64,000 nucleotides of DNA from JAAZGD01 sp964489555 (GCA_964489555.1 CAZAZF010000002.1:111767-175766), one strand, 5' to 3'; positions 34,404 to 43,368 are shown, counted from the first letter of the stretch. The notes: generated by a model not told the origin, from the letters alone. Numbers and translations are program-made.

Positions 34404-35089
34404 AAAGAATTTGCTGTGTTCTGGGGCATTCCGGGAGTGGAAAGACGGAATTTGCCCTAAATTATGCGGTGAAAGCCAGAGACTTGGGGAGAAAAGTGGT
34501 TCTTTGTGATTTGGATGTGATAAACCCTTACTTCAGGAGCCGGGAAAGGCAAGAGATGTTGGAAAACCTTGGAATTCGTATCTATAGCAATGCCTTTGGA
34601 TATGACATTTCAGAAGATCTCCCGGCGGTTTCTGCCCAGCTTCGCGCTCCTTTTGATCATTCGGATTGGGTGGGAATTTACGATGTAGGTGGAGATCGTA
34701 TGGGTGCCGCTATCTTGAATCAGTATAAAAAAGAGCTGGCCCGCGAAGAGGTGGATTACTTATTGGTAGTTAACGGGAATCGGCAGGAAACGGAAACTCT
34801 GGAAGGGGTGCTGTTTCACTTGCGTCAAATGGAAACGGATATGGGGATTTCCTTCACAGGGTTAGTCAACAACACGCATTTAATGGATGAAACCACGGAA
34901 GGAGATGTATGGAAAGGTGTGAATCTATGCAAAGAAGTAGAAGAAAATACGGGAATTCCTTTGCGATATACCATGGTAACGGAAGAAATTTTTCAAAAAA
35001 TTATTAAGAAACCACAAAATAATACTATGAATTTGTATTTTTTTACAGTAAAATTATTCTTGAAATCAAGTTGGCTGCCTAAAATGTGA
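34400..35089 (+). CDS. P-loop ATPase associated with the Vor operon
   Basis: A 229-residue ATPase of the SIMIBI (CobQ/MinD/ParA-like) group. The P-loop GHSGSGKTEFAL is at residues 9-20, followed by LCDLDVINPYFRSRE (Walker A' / switch I), YDVGGDRMGAA (switch II) and VVNGNRQET. The C-terminus (NLYFFTVKLFLKSSWLP) is hydrophobic. Genes of this family often follow 2-oxoacid oxidoreductase genes in Clostridia; a role in assembly or cofactor insertion is conceivable but unproven. It overlaps the gamma-subunit gene by four bases. Confidence 0.8.
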   Translation: MKRICCVLGHSGSGKTEFALNYAVKARDLGRKVVLCDLDVINPYFRSRERQEMLENLGIRIYSNAFGYDISEDLPAVSAQLRAPFDHSDWVGIYDVGGDRMGAAILNQYKKELAREEVDYLLVVNGNRQETETLEGVLFHLRQMETDMGISFTGLVNNTHLMDETTEGDVWKGVNLCKEVEENTGIPLRYTMVTEEIFQKIIKKPQNNTMNLYFFTVKLFLKSSWLPKM

Positions 35090-35141
35090 TTTTCGTCGTG
35101 AAAAAGCGGCCATGCGCACGGATAGAGAAAGGAAAAAGAAG

Positions 35142-36209
35142 ATGAGTAACTTTCCTGTGATAAGAACTGATTGTCCCAAAGAAAAACCGAATCCCGATCA
35201 TTTGAGATTTGGAAGAAGTTTTACAGACCACATGTTTATGATGGAGTATGACGAAAAAGAAGGATGGCATAATGGGAGGGTTATTCCTTATGGTCCCTTA
35301 TCACTGGAGCCTGCCGCAGTGGTTTTTCACTATGCACAGGAAATGTTTGAGGGATTAAAAGCATACAAATCCAAAGATGGAAGGGTTTTGCTTTTTCGGC
35401 CGGATATGAATGCCAAGAGAACCACCCGAACCAATCAACGCCTTTGTATTCCGGCGTTGCCTGAGGATGTAATAGTAGACGCCATAAAGGCCGTAGTAGA
35501 TGTGGATCGAGATTGGATTCCGGATAAGCCGGGAACATCTCTTTATGTTCGCCCGTTTATCATTGCCGACGAGCCCTTTCTCGGTGTTAGCCCGGCAGCA
35601 CATTACTTATTTATGGTCATCCTATCTCCGGTGGGACCTTATTATGAACAAGGATTGATGCCTACGAAAATATTTGTGGAGGATGAGTATGTTCGCGCTA
35701 CCCCAGGGGGGACGGGTGAAGCTAAAATTGGAGCAAACTACGCCATCGGCCTGAGAGCTCAGGTGAAGGCCCACGAAAAGGGATATGAGCAAGTGCTTTG
35801 GTTGGATGGGATTGAAAGGCGATATGTGGAGGAAATCGGAACATCCAATGCATTTTTCTTTCTTGAAGACGAGGTCATAACACCCCCATTGGGCGGAACC
35901 ATATTGCCCGGGATAACCCGAAATTCTGTGATTCAGCTGCTGAAGGACTGGGGTTACAAGGTGAATGAACGTAGAATTGCCATTGAAGAAGTTTTTGAGG
36001 GAGGAAAATCAGGGAAGTTAAAAGAGATGTGGGCAACCGGAACGGCGGCGGTGATTTCTCCTGTAGGAGAACTTTCATGGAAAGAAGAAAAAATCACCAT
36101 TAATCAGGGGAAAATCGGAAGTCTGTCTCAAAGGTTGTACGATTATTTATATGGGTTGCAAACCGGTGCGGTTGAAGACCGCTACGGATGGACATTGGAG
36201 GTAAAATAG
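35142..36209 (+). CDS. ilvE: branched-chain amino acid aminotransferase
   Basis: PLP-dependent fold-type IV enzyme, 355 residues, that exchanges amino groups between leucine, isoleucine or valine and 2-oxoglutarate. QEMFEGLKAYKSKDGRVLLF and RPDMNAKR open the protein; the PLP lysine is in GTGEAKIGANYAIGLRAQ; VEEIGTSNAFFF and GTILPGITRNSVIQL follow. It belongs to the longer (type II) bacterial group. The ATG at 35142 has AAAGGA nine bases before it. Its place after the Vor operon suggests linked transamination and oxidation of branched-chain amino acids, in either direction. Confidence 0.94.
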   Translation: MSNFPVIRTDCPKEKPNPDHLRFGRSFTDHMFMMEYDEKEGWHNGRVIPYGPLSLEPAAVVFHYAQEMFEGLKAYKSKDGRVLLFRPDMNAKRTTRTNQRLCIPALPEDVIVDAIKAVVDVDRDWIPDKPGTSLYVRPFIIADEPFLGVSPAAHYLFMVILSPVGPYYEQGLMPTKIFVEDEYVRATPGGTGEAKIGANYAIGLRAQVKAHEKGYEQVLWLDGIERRYVEEIGTSNAFFFLEDEVITPPLGGTILPGITRNSVIQLLKDWGYKVNERRIAIEEVFEGGKSGKLKEMWATGTAAVISPVGELSWKEEKITINQGKIGSLSQRLYDYLYGLQTGAVEDRYGWTLEVK

Positions 36210-36270
36210 ATAAAAATTTCTTTAAGCGGAAGACTGGTTAAAGGAAGAGCAGAACAAAAACCCCCGGATT

Positions 36271-36323
36271 GGAACTGACCCCCAAAAGTTAGACCTAAAA
36301 ATCTAACGAATGGGGGTTTTTTT
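36271..36323 (+). terminator. terminator of ilvE, resembling an IS3-family end
   Basis: Two nested stems: ACCCCC (36278-36283) with GGGGGT (36312-36317) and GTTAGA (36288-36293) with TCTAAC (36302-36307), then seven T. The left part, GGAACTGACCCCCAAAAGTT, resembles the terminal repeats of IS3-family (IS150-group) elements as I remember them. No transposase lies nearby, so it may be a remnant reused as a terminator. Confidence 0.65.
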
Positions 36324-36330
36324 ATAGAGC

Positions 36331-36359
36331 ATGACAAAAATGGTAAAATATGGTACTAT
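36331..36359 (+). promoter_or_regulatory. promoter before the MinD-like gene
   Basis: ATGACA at 36331-36336, a 17-base spacer ending in TGG, TACTAT at 36354-36359 (extended -10). Confidence 0.55.
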
Positions 36360-36405
36360 ACTAAAATGGATGGTAAGAAAATAAAGATAGTTGAGGAAGT
36401 TTAAA

Positions 36406-37200
36406 ATGAAACGCTCTTTTATCCGAGAAGAAAATATCTTTCTGGAAACCAACCCGGCGAATTGGGGACGTTGGGGTGTTTTGGGATTGGGGCCGGAAGT
36501 CGGTGCAACCACATTGGGAACCATATTGGCCAGAATTGCGTCCAAAAGTAATAAGGGGACGGTGCAATATCTGGAAATTCGGCCGGGAAACTCTTTTAAG
36601 CCATTGATTTTTGAAGCTTTTGGAATGGATCGTCGATTTCTGGGCAGGCCTTTTTTTGATTTTTATGAAAAGGTTCGCCATGGAGAAAATATTCATCAAA
36701 TTATTAATCGTGATGAAGGGGTCGGGTGGGCTTTGACGACTCGGGAAAATGTAAAAAATCGTTTGGACCTTTCTTTGGTTGAAAAGCTCCATTTAATCCA
36801 TCATATATCTTCAGACATTCTATTTTGCGATCTAACTTTTGATATGAAGGAAGACGGGGGAATTCAGGAGTGGGATGTTCTTCTTAGAGAAATGACCGGT
36901 TTATTGGTCATTGTGGATCCTTTGCCGTCAAAACTATTGCTGGGGTACCCTCTGTTGGCAAAGCTTAGGATTTTGGAAGACAAAGGAAAAAAGATCTATT
37001 ATATTTTAAACAAATCCAATTCCGGGGTTCATCGCAGGGAGCTTTTCGATTTTCTTAAAAAAAGACCTCACTGTGAAATTCCTTATATTTCGCCGGAATG
37101 CTTTTATGAATGCCAGTATAATCTTCAGTTGCCGGATCGGATTCTTCCGTTGTTAAAAGAAATGGAAAAGTTTGCGAAAACCCATGAAATCTTCCTGTAA
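36406..37200 (+). CDS. unknown protein with degenerate P-loop, upstream of ftsEX
   Basis: A 264-residue soluble protein of no recognised family. Near residue 30 it has GLGPEVGATTLGTILARIA, which has the position and flanks of a MinD/ParA Walker A motif but lacks the Gly-Lys. A later strand ILFCDLTFDM, followed by LLVIVDPLPSKLLLGYPLLAKL and YYILNKSNSG, corresponds to the later strands of SIMIBI ATPases. So it may be an inactive or altered MinD-like protein. The ATG at 36406 is taken for its GAGGAAG site. ftsE begins 92 bases downstream with no terminator between. Confidence 0.55.
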   Translation: MKRSFIREENIFLETNPANWGRWGVLGLGPEVGATTLGTILARIASKSNKGTVQYLEIRPGNSFKPLIFEAFGMDRRFLGRPFFDFYEKVRHGENIHQIINRDEGVGWALTTRENVKNRLDLSLVEKLHLIHHISSDILFCDLTFDMKEDGGIQEWDVLLREMTGLLVIVDPLPSKLLLGYPLLAKLRILEDKGKKIYYILNKSNSGVHRRELFDFLKKRPHCEIPYISPECFYECQYNLQLPDRILPLLKEMEKFAKTHEIFL

Positions 37201-37292
37201 ATGGCGGGGAAAGACTTCCCTCCATCTAGATGTTGATGTATAATTATCTTTGAATCGATAAAACTGAACTAGATATAGTGGAGCCAAGATAA

Positions 37293-38021
37293 ATGATAGA
37301 ATATGAAAAGGTTACCAAGTATTACAAAACCAATGTTGGCTTGGAAGATGTAAGTGTTCGAATTGAAAATGGAGATTTTGTTTTCTTGGTGGGCCCTAGT
37401 GGAGCCGGGAAGTCCACATTTATTAAGTTGATGCTGAAGGAATTGGATGCGGACTCCGGGGTAATTCGATTTGGGGATATGGAAGTGGGAAAGTTGTCCA
37501 ATCGGGAAGTTCCAATGCTTCGAAGAGGAATTGGTATCGTTTTTCAGGATTTTCGCTTGCTTCCCAAAAAGACGGCTTTTGAGAATGTGGCATTTGCCAT
37601 GGAAATTGTCCACTGCACCCGAAGAACCATCAAGAGGCAAGTGCCTCAGGTATTAGAACTGGTGGGAATAAAAGACAAAGGGGATAAATATCCGGATGAG
37701 CTTTCTGCCGGTGAACAACAGAGGGTCGCCATCGCACGAGCCATTGTAAATAATCCTGCGGTACTGATTGCTGACGAACCAACGGGGAACTTGGATCCAG
37801 ATACGGCATGGGGAATTATGCGACTTCTCGAACGGATTAATAATCGAGGGACTACTGTGGTAATGGTAACCCATGCGAAGGATATTGTAGATCGAATGAA
37901 CAAAAGGGTCATTGCCATAGAAAATGGGAAAATCATACGAGATGATGTGGGAAGTTATGGGTATGATCACAACCTCAGTTCTCTCGGCGAGAAAGGAGCC
38001 TTAGGCAGTTATGGGGACTAG
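37293..38021 (+). CDS. ftsE: cell-division ABC ATPase FtsE
   Basis: ATPase of the FtsEX complex, which controls a peptidoglycan hydrolase at the division site. 242 residues: Walker A GPSGAGKST at about 35-43, Q-loop in GIVFQDFRLLPKKTAFENV, signature LSAGEQQRVAIARA, Walker B VLIADEPTGNLDP, switch His in VTHAKDIVDRM. The length and the FQDFRLL stretch identify FtsE. The 3' end overlaps ftsX by 11 bases. Confidence 0.95.
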   Translation: MIEYEKVTKYYKTNVGLEDVSVRIENGDFVFLVGPSGAGKSTFIKLMLKELDADSGVIRFGDMEVGKLSNREVPMLRRGIGIVFQDFRLLPKKTAFENVAFAMEIVHCTRRTIKRQVPQVLELVGIKDKGDKYPDELSAGEQQRVAIARAIVNNPAVLIADEPTGNLDPDTAWGIMRLLERINNRGTTVVMVTHAKDIVDRMNKRVIAIENGKIIRDDVGSYGYDHNLSSLGEKGALGSYGD

Positions 38022-38904
38022 TTTTATCTGTATACTTAGGGAAGGTTTCAAACAGATTGGCCGGAATAAAGGGATGAGTATTGCTTCCGTTTTTTCCATT
38101 ACCGCCATGCTCTTGATTTTGGGGGTGTTTTTTGCGCTCATTGTAAATATCAATGTGGCCATGGAGGCGGCAAAGCAGGATTATGATACAGTGCAAATTT
38201 ATTTGTTGGATACCACGGACCAAGGAATGGCCCAGGAAATGGTAACCAATTTAAATGAAATGCCAGAGGTGGTGGAGGCAGTTTATATTCCCAAAGAAAC
38301 TGCATTGCAAGCATGGAAAGCACAATGGGGAGATAGTGGATATCTTTTGGATTCTTTGTCCGATAATCCTTTGCCCAATGCTATTGAGGTGAATGTGGTG
38401 GATTTGGAGGGGGCCGATGTGGTGGTGGCAAAAGCCAAAACATTTTCCGGTGTGGAAGATATCCTGTATTATAAGGCGACCGTTGAAAAATTGATTTCCA
38501 TCACCAATTCGGTTCAAATTGCCACATTGATTATGATGCTCTTTCTGGTAATCGTATCTGTTGTTGTGGTGAGCAATACCATTAAACTGACAGTGCAAGC
38601 TAGAAGCCGGGAAATTGAAATCATGAAATATGTAGGAGCTACCAACTGGTTTATTCGAGGACCTTTCTTGATTGGAGGAATGTTAATCGGACTGATTTCA
38701 GCCGGTGTTTCTTGCGGAGTTGTAGCGTTGATTTATCAAAAGGTGGTGGAATTGGTTGGGTCGGATTTGTTGTTGATTATGGGAATCCCTATGGTGCCCG
38801 TGCCATTTTTAAGTTGGAATTTAGCGGCGATTTTTGTTGCTTTGGGAGTGGCTATCGGAGCTTCCGGCAGCATCATTTCCATGCGAAGATACCTGGACAC
38901 ATAA
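38011..38904 (+). CDS. ftsX: cell-division membrane protein FtsX
   Basis: Permease-like partner of FtsE, 297 residues, with four membrane helices: about 21-43, 172-194, 222-245 and 268-290. The extracellular domain between helices 1 and 2 contains the conserved region NEMPEVVEAVYIPKETAL and YLLDSLSDNPLPNAIEV. FtsX recruits and activates the hydrolase; the next gene encodes a likely partner of EnvC/PcsB type. Confidence 0.94.
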   Translation: MGTSFICILREGFKQIGRNKGMSIASVFSITAMLLILGVFFALIVNINVAMEAAKQDYDTVQIYLLDTTDQGMAQEMVTNLNEMPEVVEAVYIPKETALQAWKAQWGDSGYLLDSLSDNPLPNAIEVNVVDLEGADVVVAKAKTFSGVEDILYYKATVEKLISITNSVQIATLIMMLFLVIVSVVVVSNTIKLTVQARSREIEIMKYVGATNWFIRGPFLIGGMLIGLISAGVSCGVVALIYQKVVELVGSDLLLIMGIPMVPVPFLSWNLAAIFVALGVAIGASGSIISMRRYLDT

Positions 38905-38931
38905 AGCACTACAGCAGATGGAGGAAAAGAG

Positions 38932-40050
38932 ATGAAAAGAATCCTGTGCTATACTTTAATCATGCTGTTGATCGCCGGCTTGTCCGGCTGGTCTATTGGC
39001 TTTGGCGTAAAAGATGCCCAGTCTGAGTTAAGTAACATCACTGAAGAAATAAAAGCTCTTCAAACCCAACTCCAACAGGGAAAACAAGTGGAAACGCAGC
39101 TTTCTAGAAAGATAAATGAGTTGCAAAGTAAAATTAACCTGACTCAAAGTGAAATCAATGCGCTTTCGGGAAACATTGCGGCTACGGAAGCTAAGATTGC
39201 AGTGGCCTATGGAGAATTGGAAAAATTGGAAGCGGAAATAGCGGTACAAAACGAGGCCCTCAATGCCAGACTTCGAGCCATGTACAAAAATGGATCTGTT
39301 TCTTATATTGATGTGTTATTGGGTTCCAATAGTATTACCGATTTAATGACAAATATTGATCGGGTACAAAGAGTATACCAGTCGGATAAGGAAGTCATGC
39401 TGTATCTGGATGCGCAACACAAGATTGTGGAATCCCAAAGACTGTATCTGGCCAGTATGCAGCAACAGCTAGAATTAAATGTGGCCGATATTGAGACCAA
39501 ACAATCTCAACTTTCTTCCGACAAAGCCACAGTGGCCAGCCAGCGATCTGCCATCTCGGAAGAAAACAAAAAGATTGAGAGAGAAATTGACGCACTCAAT
39601 GAAGAAGCCAATCGTTTGATTGCTGAAATCAGGGCGTTGCAGGGAGACGCTGCTTATGCGGGTGGAATTATGGCTTGGCCTTCTCCGGGGGTTACCCGGG
39701 TTACCTCGGAATTTGGATATCGGATACATCCCATCTTAAAGTATAAGAAGCTTCACACCGGAATTGATATCGGTTGTCCTACAGGTACCACCATTGTGGC
39801 GGCAAATTTCGGAACGGTTATTAAAGCAGAATGGAACAATAGCTATGGGAATTTGGTGATGGTGGATCACGGCGGCGGAATCGTAACCCTTTATGCCCAC
39901 TTGAGTTCCTTTTTGGTTCAAAAAGGAGATGTGGTGAATCGAGGCCAAGCCATTGCAAAATCAGGTTCTACCGGAATGTCAACAGGACCTCATCTGCACT
40001 TTGAAGTACGTGTGAATGGGGAATATCAAAATCCAAGAAACTGGATTTAA
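38932..40050 (+). CDS. M23 peptidoglycan hydrolase with coiled coil (EnvC/PcsB-type partner of FtsEX)
   Basis: Secreted 372-residue protein. A signal peptide (about 1-24) is followed by two long coiled-coil stretches (about 28-105 and 150-235), and a C-terminal LytM/M23 domain from about 245. The zinc ligands appear complete: HTGIDIG (His275, Asp279), and HLHFE (His354, His356), so unlike E. coli EnvC the domain is probably catalytically active. The direct adjacency to ftsX and the coiled coil, which binds the FtsX loop in known systems, support a division-linked role. GGAGG precedes the ATG. Confidence 0.9.
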   Translation: MKRILCYTLIMLLIAGLSGWSIGFGVKDAQSELSNITEEIKALQTQLQQGKQVETQLSRKINELQSKINLTQSEINALSGNIAATEAKIAVAYGELEKLEAEIAVQNEALNARLRAMYKNGSVSYIDVLLGSNSITDLMTNIDRVQRVYQSDKEVMLYLDAQHKIVESQRLYLASMQQQLELNVADIETKQSQLSSDKATVASQRSAISEENKKIEREIDALNEEANRLIAEIRALQGDAAYAGGIMAWPSPGVTRVTSEFGYRIHPILKYKKLHTGIDIGCPTGTTIVAANFGTVIKAEWNNSYGNLVMVDHGGGIVTLYAHLSSFLVQKGDVVNRGQAIAKSGSTGMSTGPHLHFEVRVNGEYQNPRNWI

Positions 40051-40071
40051 CGACAAAAGAAAGATGAATCG

Positions 40072-41715
40072 ATGAAAGACATTCACCCTAGGGTCATAGA
40101 GCTTCTCAGGAATCGAGGGATAACGGATCTTGAGATGTGTCAGGAGTTGCTATTGAAACAACCACAAAGAACTTACGATCCATTCCTTCTTCATCATATG
40201 AGAGAGGGAGTGGATCTTTTGTTGTCCGCTATCGATGAGGGAAAGAGGATCTGTATTTACGGTGATTATGATGTGGATGGAGTTACTTCCATTGCCATTT
40301 TATTTACGGTATTAACGCGTTTAACCGATGGGGTTGAATACTACATTCCTTCCCGATTTGAAGAGGGATATGGACTCAACAAAGAAGCGCTTAAAAAGCT
40401 AAAAGACAAAGGAGTTGATTTGATAGTTACGGTGGATTTGGGTAGCTTGGCGGTGGAGGAAATACGGTACGCCAAAGAAATCGGATTGGACATTTTGGTA
40501 ACGGACCATCATAGCATGACGGATCAGCCAGGTGATTGCCTGATGATTAACCCAAAGAAAAAAAACTGTTTTTATCCTTTTAAAGATTTGGCAGGATGTG
40601 GGGTTGCTTACAAATTGGCGCAGGCAATCCAAAGAGAAACGGATTTACCCCGGGAAGTACTACTTGAAGTTTTGGATTTGCTGGTTTTGGGCACCATAGG
40701 AGATATTGTTCCTTTAATAGATGAGAATCGTACATTTGCCAAGTACGGCATTCAAAAGCTGAACCAGACTCAAAGGCCAGGTTTGTTGAAATTGATGGAA
40801 GGAGCTTCTTTGGTAACGGGAAAGGTTCAAGCAGAGCAAATCTCTTATGTTTTGGTCCCCCATTTGAATGCTGCTGGTCGTATTACGGATGCAGAAGTGG
40901 CTCTAAAGGTGCTGATGGAAAGGAATTTAGAAAAAGTAAGTTTAGGCGTTGAGACATTGCTGGAATATAACAAAGAACGCCGTCGTCTGCAGGAGGAAAC
41001 GGTAAAGTTTTTAAAAGAAAGGTTGGAGCATAGAAAAGAAGAAGATCTTTTTTACTTGGTTTATGCCAAAGAAGCCCACGAAGGAATTGCAGGGATTGTG
41101 GCCGGAAAGTTAAAAGATTTCTATCGACGGCCTGTGGCTATTGTGACGCCCACGGAAGGTGGGGTGAAAGGCACAGCCAGAAGTGTTGAGTCGGTGGATT
41201 TATTCCAGTTATTAAAGAATCACGAAGAGTTTTTCACTAAATTTGGTGGCCATGCCATGGCATGCGGGTTTTCCATGAAAGAAGAGAATCTACCAAAGCT
41301 GCAAAAGGCATTGAATCAGGATTTGGAAATCATGCTGGAAAAGAATCCCAAGTTGTTTGAACCGGAACAAAAGGTGGATTTATGGATGGAGCCAAGTGAG
41401 ATTACAATGGAATTTGTAGAAGATTTGGGGCGATTATCTCCTTTTGGAAACGGTTGGCCTAAGCCCATGATTGCCTTGAACAATGTGGTACTACACCAGG
41501 TGACACCAATGGGATCTACGGGACAGTATTTGCGTTTTCAAATAATGGGAGTTGACGGAACTTCGCTGAAGGGAGTATGCTTTCAACAAAGGGAAAATCA
41601 ACCGACGATTCAACAAGAAGAAAAAGTAACATTATTCGGGACTCCTGAAATTAATGAATACAACAGTTGCCGGTCCCTTCAAATGAATGTAGTGGAAATT
41701 GTGAGAAAAGGATAA
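40072..41715 (+). CDS. recJ: single-stranded-DNA-specific exonuclease RecJ
   Basis: DHH-family 5'-3' exonuclease of 547 residues. Motif I is GDYDVDGVTS (Asp65, 67, 69), motif III includes Asp122 in TVDLGSLA, and the DHH motif is VTDHHSM (Asp145, His146, His147). The DHHA1 domain carries GIVAGKLKDFYRRPVAIVT and the GGHAMACGFSM motif at about 395; an OB-fold region follows. Motif III reads DLGS rather than the more frequent D(N/C)GI. No strong ribosome binding site is seen before the ATG; the gene lies 21 bases after the M23 hydrolase gene. Confidence 0.9.
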   Translation: MKDIHPRVIELLRNRGITDLEMCQELLLKQPQRTYDPFLLHHMREGVDLLLSAIDEGKRICIYGDYDVDGVTSIAILFTVLTRLTDGVEYYIPSRFEEGYGLNKEALKKLKDKGVDLIVTVDLGSLAVEEIRYAKEIGLDILVTDHHSMTDQPGDCLMINPKKKNCFYPFKDLAGCGVAYKLAQAIQRETDLPREVLLEVLDLLVLGTIGDIVPLIDENRTFAKYGIQKLNQTQRPGLLKLMEGASLVTGKVQAEQISYVLVPHLNAAGRITDAEVALKVLMERNLEKVSLGVETLLEYNKERRRLQEETVKFLKERLEHRKEEDLFYLVYAKEAHEGIAGIVAGKLKDFYRRPVAIVTPTEGGVKGTARSVESVDLFQLLKNHEEFFTKFGGHAMACGFSMKEENLPKLQKALNQDLEIMLEKNPKLFEPEQKVDLWMEPSEITMEFVEDLGRLSPFGNGWPKPMIALNNVVLHQVTPMGSTGQYLRFQIMGVDGTSLKGVCFQQRENQPTIQQEEKVTLFGTPEINEYNSCRSLQMNVVEIVRKG

Positions 41716-41718
41716 AAT

Positions 41719-42906
41719 ATGTTGGCATTAAGGAAGAAAAAATTTTATGGAATGATAATCGGGTCCGTCGTGCTGGGTATGGCCATTGCCCTTGGGCTGG
41801 GGGCCTTGCTGTTTTGGAACCAGGACACGGTAATTTTATCGAAGAATAAATATGAAACCATGTCTCAATATATTGAAAAGTATGAGAAAGCAGAACGACT
41901 GTATCAGTTAATCCAAAAGAATTACTACCTTCCCGTTGAAGGGGAGGATTTGATGGAGGGGATTTATAGAGGATTGTTCCAAGGGCTGAAAGATCCCTAT
42001 TCCGAGTACCTTACGGCAGAAGAATACGAGGAATTGATGATTAGCACATTAGGTGAGTTCGAGGGGATTGGTGTTACCATAACGGCAGATGAAAACGGGA
42101 ACATTTTAGTGGTCAGCACCATTGAAGGCACTCCGGCGAACCTGGCAGGTTTGAAGACGGGAGATATTATTACTATGGTGGATGGGAGTCCTTACAAAGG
42201 TTCTGAATTGTCCAAAGCGGCACAAGCTATGCGAGGAGAAAAAGGCACTACCGTAACCATTACCTATTGGAGAAATGGAGTTATGGAGGAGGTGACCTTA
42301 ACTCGGGCAACCATTATTGATCGATCTGTGTATTCCAAAATGCTGGATAATAACATTGGATATCTTCGAATCACCCAGTTTGAAAAAAACACGGCAAAGG
42401 ATTTCGAACATGAATTTCAGCATTTGGAACAGCAGGGGGCCAGGGGAATCGTGATTGATATTCGCAACAATGGAGGTGGAATTTTAGATTCGGGAATTGA
42501 CATTGCAGATCAGTTGTTGGGACAAGGGACCATTACCTATTTGGAGGATCAGGGGGGCAAAAGAACCTATTATAATTCCCAGGCTTCTATGGTCGCCACT
42601 CCTTATGTGCTTTTGATCAATGAAGGGACAGCCAGTACCTCGGAAATTCTTGCGGCGGCAGTGCGGGACAACGGGGGCGGGAAGTTAATCGGAACAAAAA
42701 GCTTTGGAAAAGGCGTGGTGCAGAGTGTGGAAAAATTACAGGATGGGGCTGCAATGAAATTGACGGTACTGCAGTATTACTCGCCAAAGGGTGATGTCAT
42801 TCACGGAAATGGGGTGCATCCGGATGTTCAGGTTTTGGATTTGGAGGAAACTCCCGAGGACGAGGTGCTGGAAAAGGCCATCCAAATTTTGAACAGCAAG
42901 TCTTAA
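41719..42906 (+). CDS. ctpA: C-terminal processing peptidase (S41 family, CtpA)
   Basis: Membrane-anchored serine protease of 395 residues. One N-terminal helix (about 10-33) leads to an extracellular N-domain with LMEGIYRGLFQGLKDPYSEYL, a PDZ domain (about 105-195, FEGIGVTI, GLKTGDIITMVDG), and the S41 core. The catalytic Ser is in GTASTSEI (about 303-310) and the Lys is Lys331 in TKSFGKGVVQ. Proteins of this type process cell-wall and sporulation proteins. Location after the ftsEX-hydrolase group fits regulation of wall hydrolases; this is inferred from gene order. AAAAGGA precedes the ATG. Confidence 0.93.
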   Translation: MLALRKKKFYGMIIGSVVLGMAIALGLGALLFWNQDTVILSKNKYETMSQYIEKYEKAERLYQLIQKNYYLPVEGEDLMEGIYRGLFQGLKDPYSEYLTAEEYEELMISTLGEFEGIGVTITADENGNILVVSTIEGTPANLAGLKTGDIITMVDGSPYKGSELSKAAQAMRGEKGTTVTITYWRNGVMEEVTLTRATIIDRSVYSKMLDNNIGYLRITQFEKNTAKDFEHEFQHLEQQGARGIVIDIRNNGGGILDSGIDIADQLLGQGTITYLEDQGGKRTYYNSQASMVATPYVLLINEGTASTSEILAAAVRDNGGGKLIGTKSFGKGVVQSVEKLQDGAAMKLTVLQYYSPKGDVIHGNGVHPDVQVLDLEETPEDEVLEKAIQILNSKS

Positions 42907-42929
42907 AACCAGATATTTGTAGTTGCTTC

Positions 42930-42958
42930 TTGACGTAGCTTTAGGTTGGGAATATAAT
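42930..42958 (+). promoter_or_regulatory. SigA promoter of yerC
   Basis: TTGACG at 42930-42935, 17-base spacer, TATAAT at 42953-42958. Confidence 0.8.
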
Positions 42959-42998
42959 CTTACTGTAAAGTGTTAAAGTGTCTGAAAGGAGCGAACTT

Positions 42999-43307
42999 AT
43001 GGCATATGATTCGAAATTCAAGAGACCGGACATTGATGAGCTATTCAAAGCGGTATTGCTTTTAGAGGATGAAGAAGATTGTTACCGATTTTTTGAAGAT
43101 ATTTGCACCATCAATGAGATTCATGCCATCGCTCAAAGATGGCAAGTAGCCAAATTGCTGGCTGATAAAAAAACATACAGCGAAATTGAAGAAATAACTA
43201 AAGCATCTACCGCCACCATCAGTCGAATTAACAAATGTTTGGTTTACGGTGCAGAAGGCTATCAACGGATATTGGCTCGAATGAAAGAAAAGGAACAACA
43301 GAAATAG
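42999..43307 (+). CDS. yerC: YerC/YecD family TrpR-related DNA-binding protein
   Basis: A 102-residue helix-turn-helix protein of the TrpR superfamily. The region TYSEIEEITKASTATISRINKCL is the HTH, preceded by the conserved NEIHAIAQRWQVAKLL. YerC proteins are widespread in Firmicutes and their target is not clear from sequence. The ATG at 42999 has AAAGGAG eight bases upstream. It is a single-gene unit with its own promoter and terminator. Confidence 0.9.
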   Translation: MAYDSKFKRPDIDELFKAVLLLEDEEDCYRFFEDICTINEIHAIAQRWQVAKLLADKKTYSEIEEITKASTATISRINKCLVYGAEGYQRILARMKEKEQQK

Positions 43308-43329
43308 AAAAGAAGTGCAGTTTTTCCTG

Positions 43330-43366
43330 CCCCTTCCCCGATTTTTAGGAAGGGGTTTTCTTTTTT
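43330..43366 (+). terminator. intrinsic terminator of yerC
   Basis: A perfect eight-pair stem, CCCCTTCC (43330-43337) with GGAAGGGG (43348-43355), then a T-rich tail. Confidence 0.88.
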
Positions 43367-43368
43367 AT

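Noticed and set aside
37203..37220. GGGGAA/TTCCC hairpin after the MinD-like gene as terminator
   Set aside because: Short stem and no T tract; readthrough to ftsE is more likely.
40072..41715. RecJ motif III (DLGS) as a sign of an inactive enzyme
   Set aside because: The catalytic Asp is kept and the other motifs are intact; variation in the following residues occurs among RecJ proteins.
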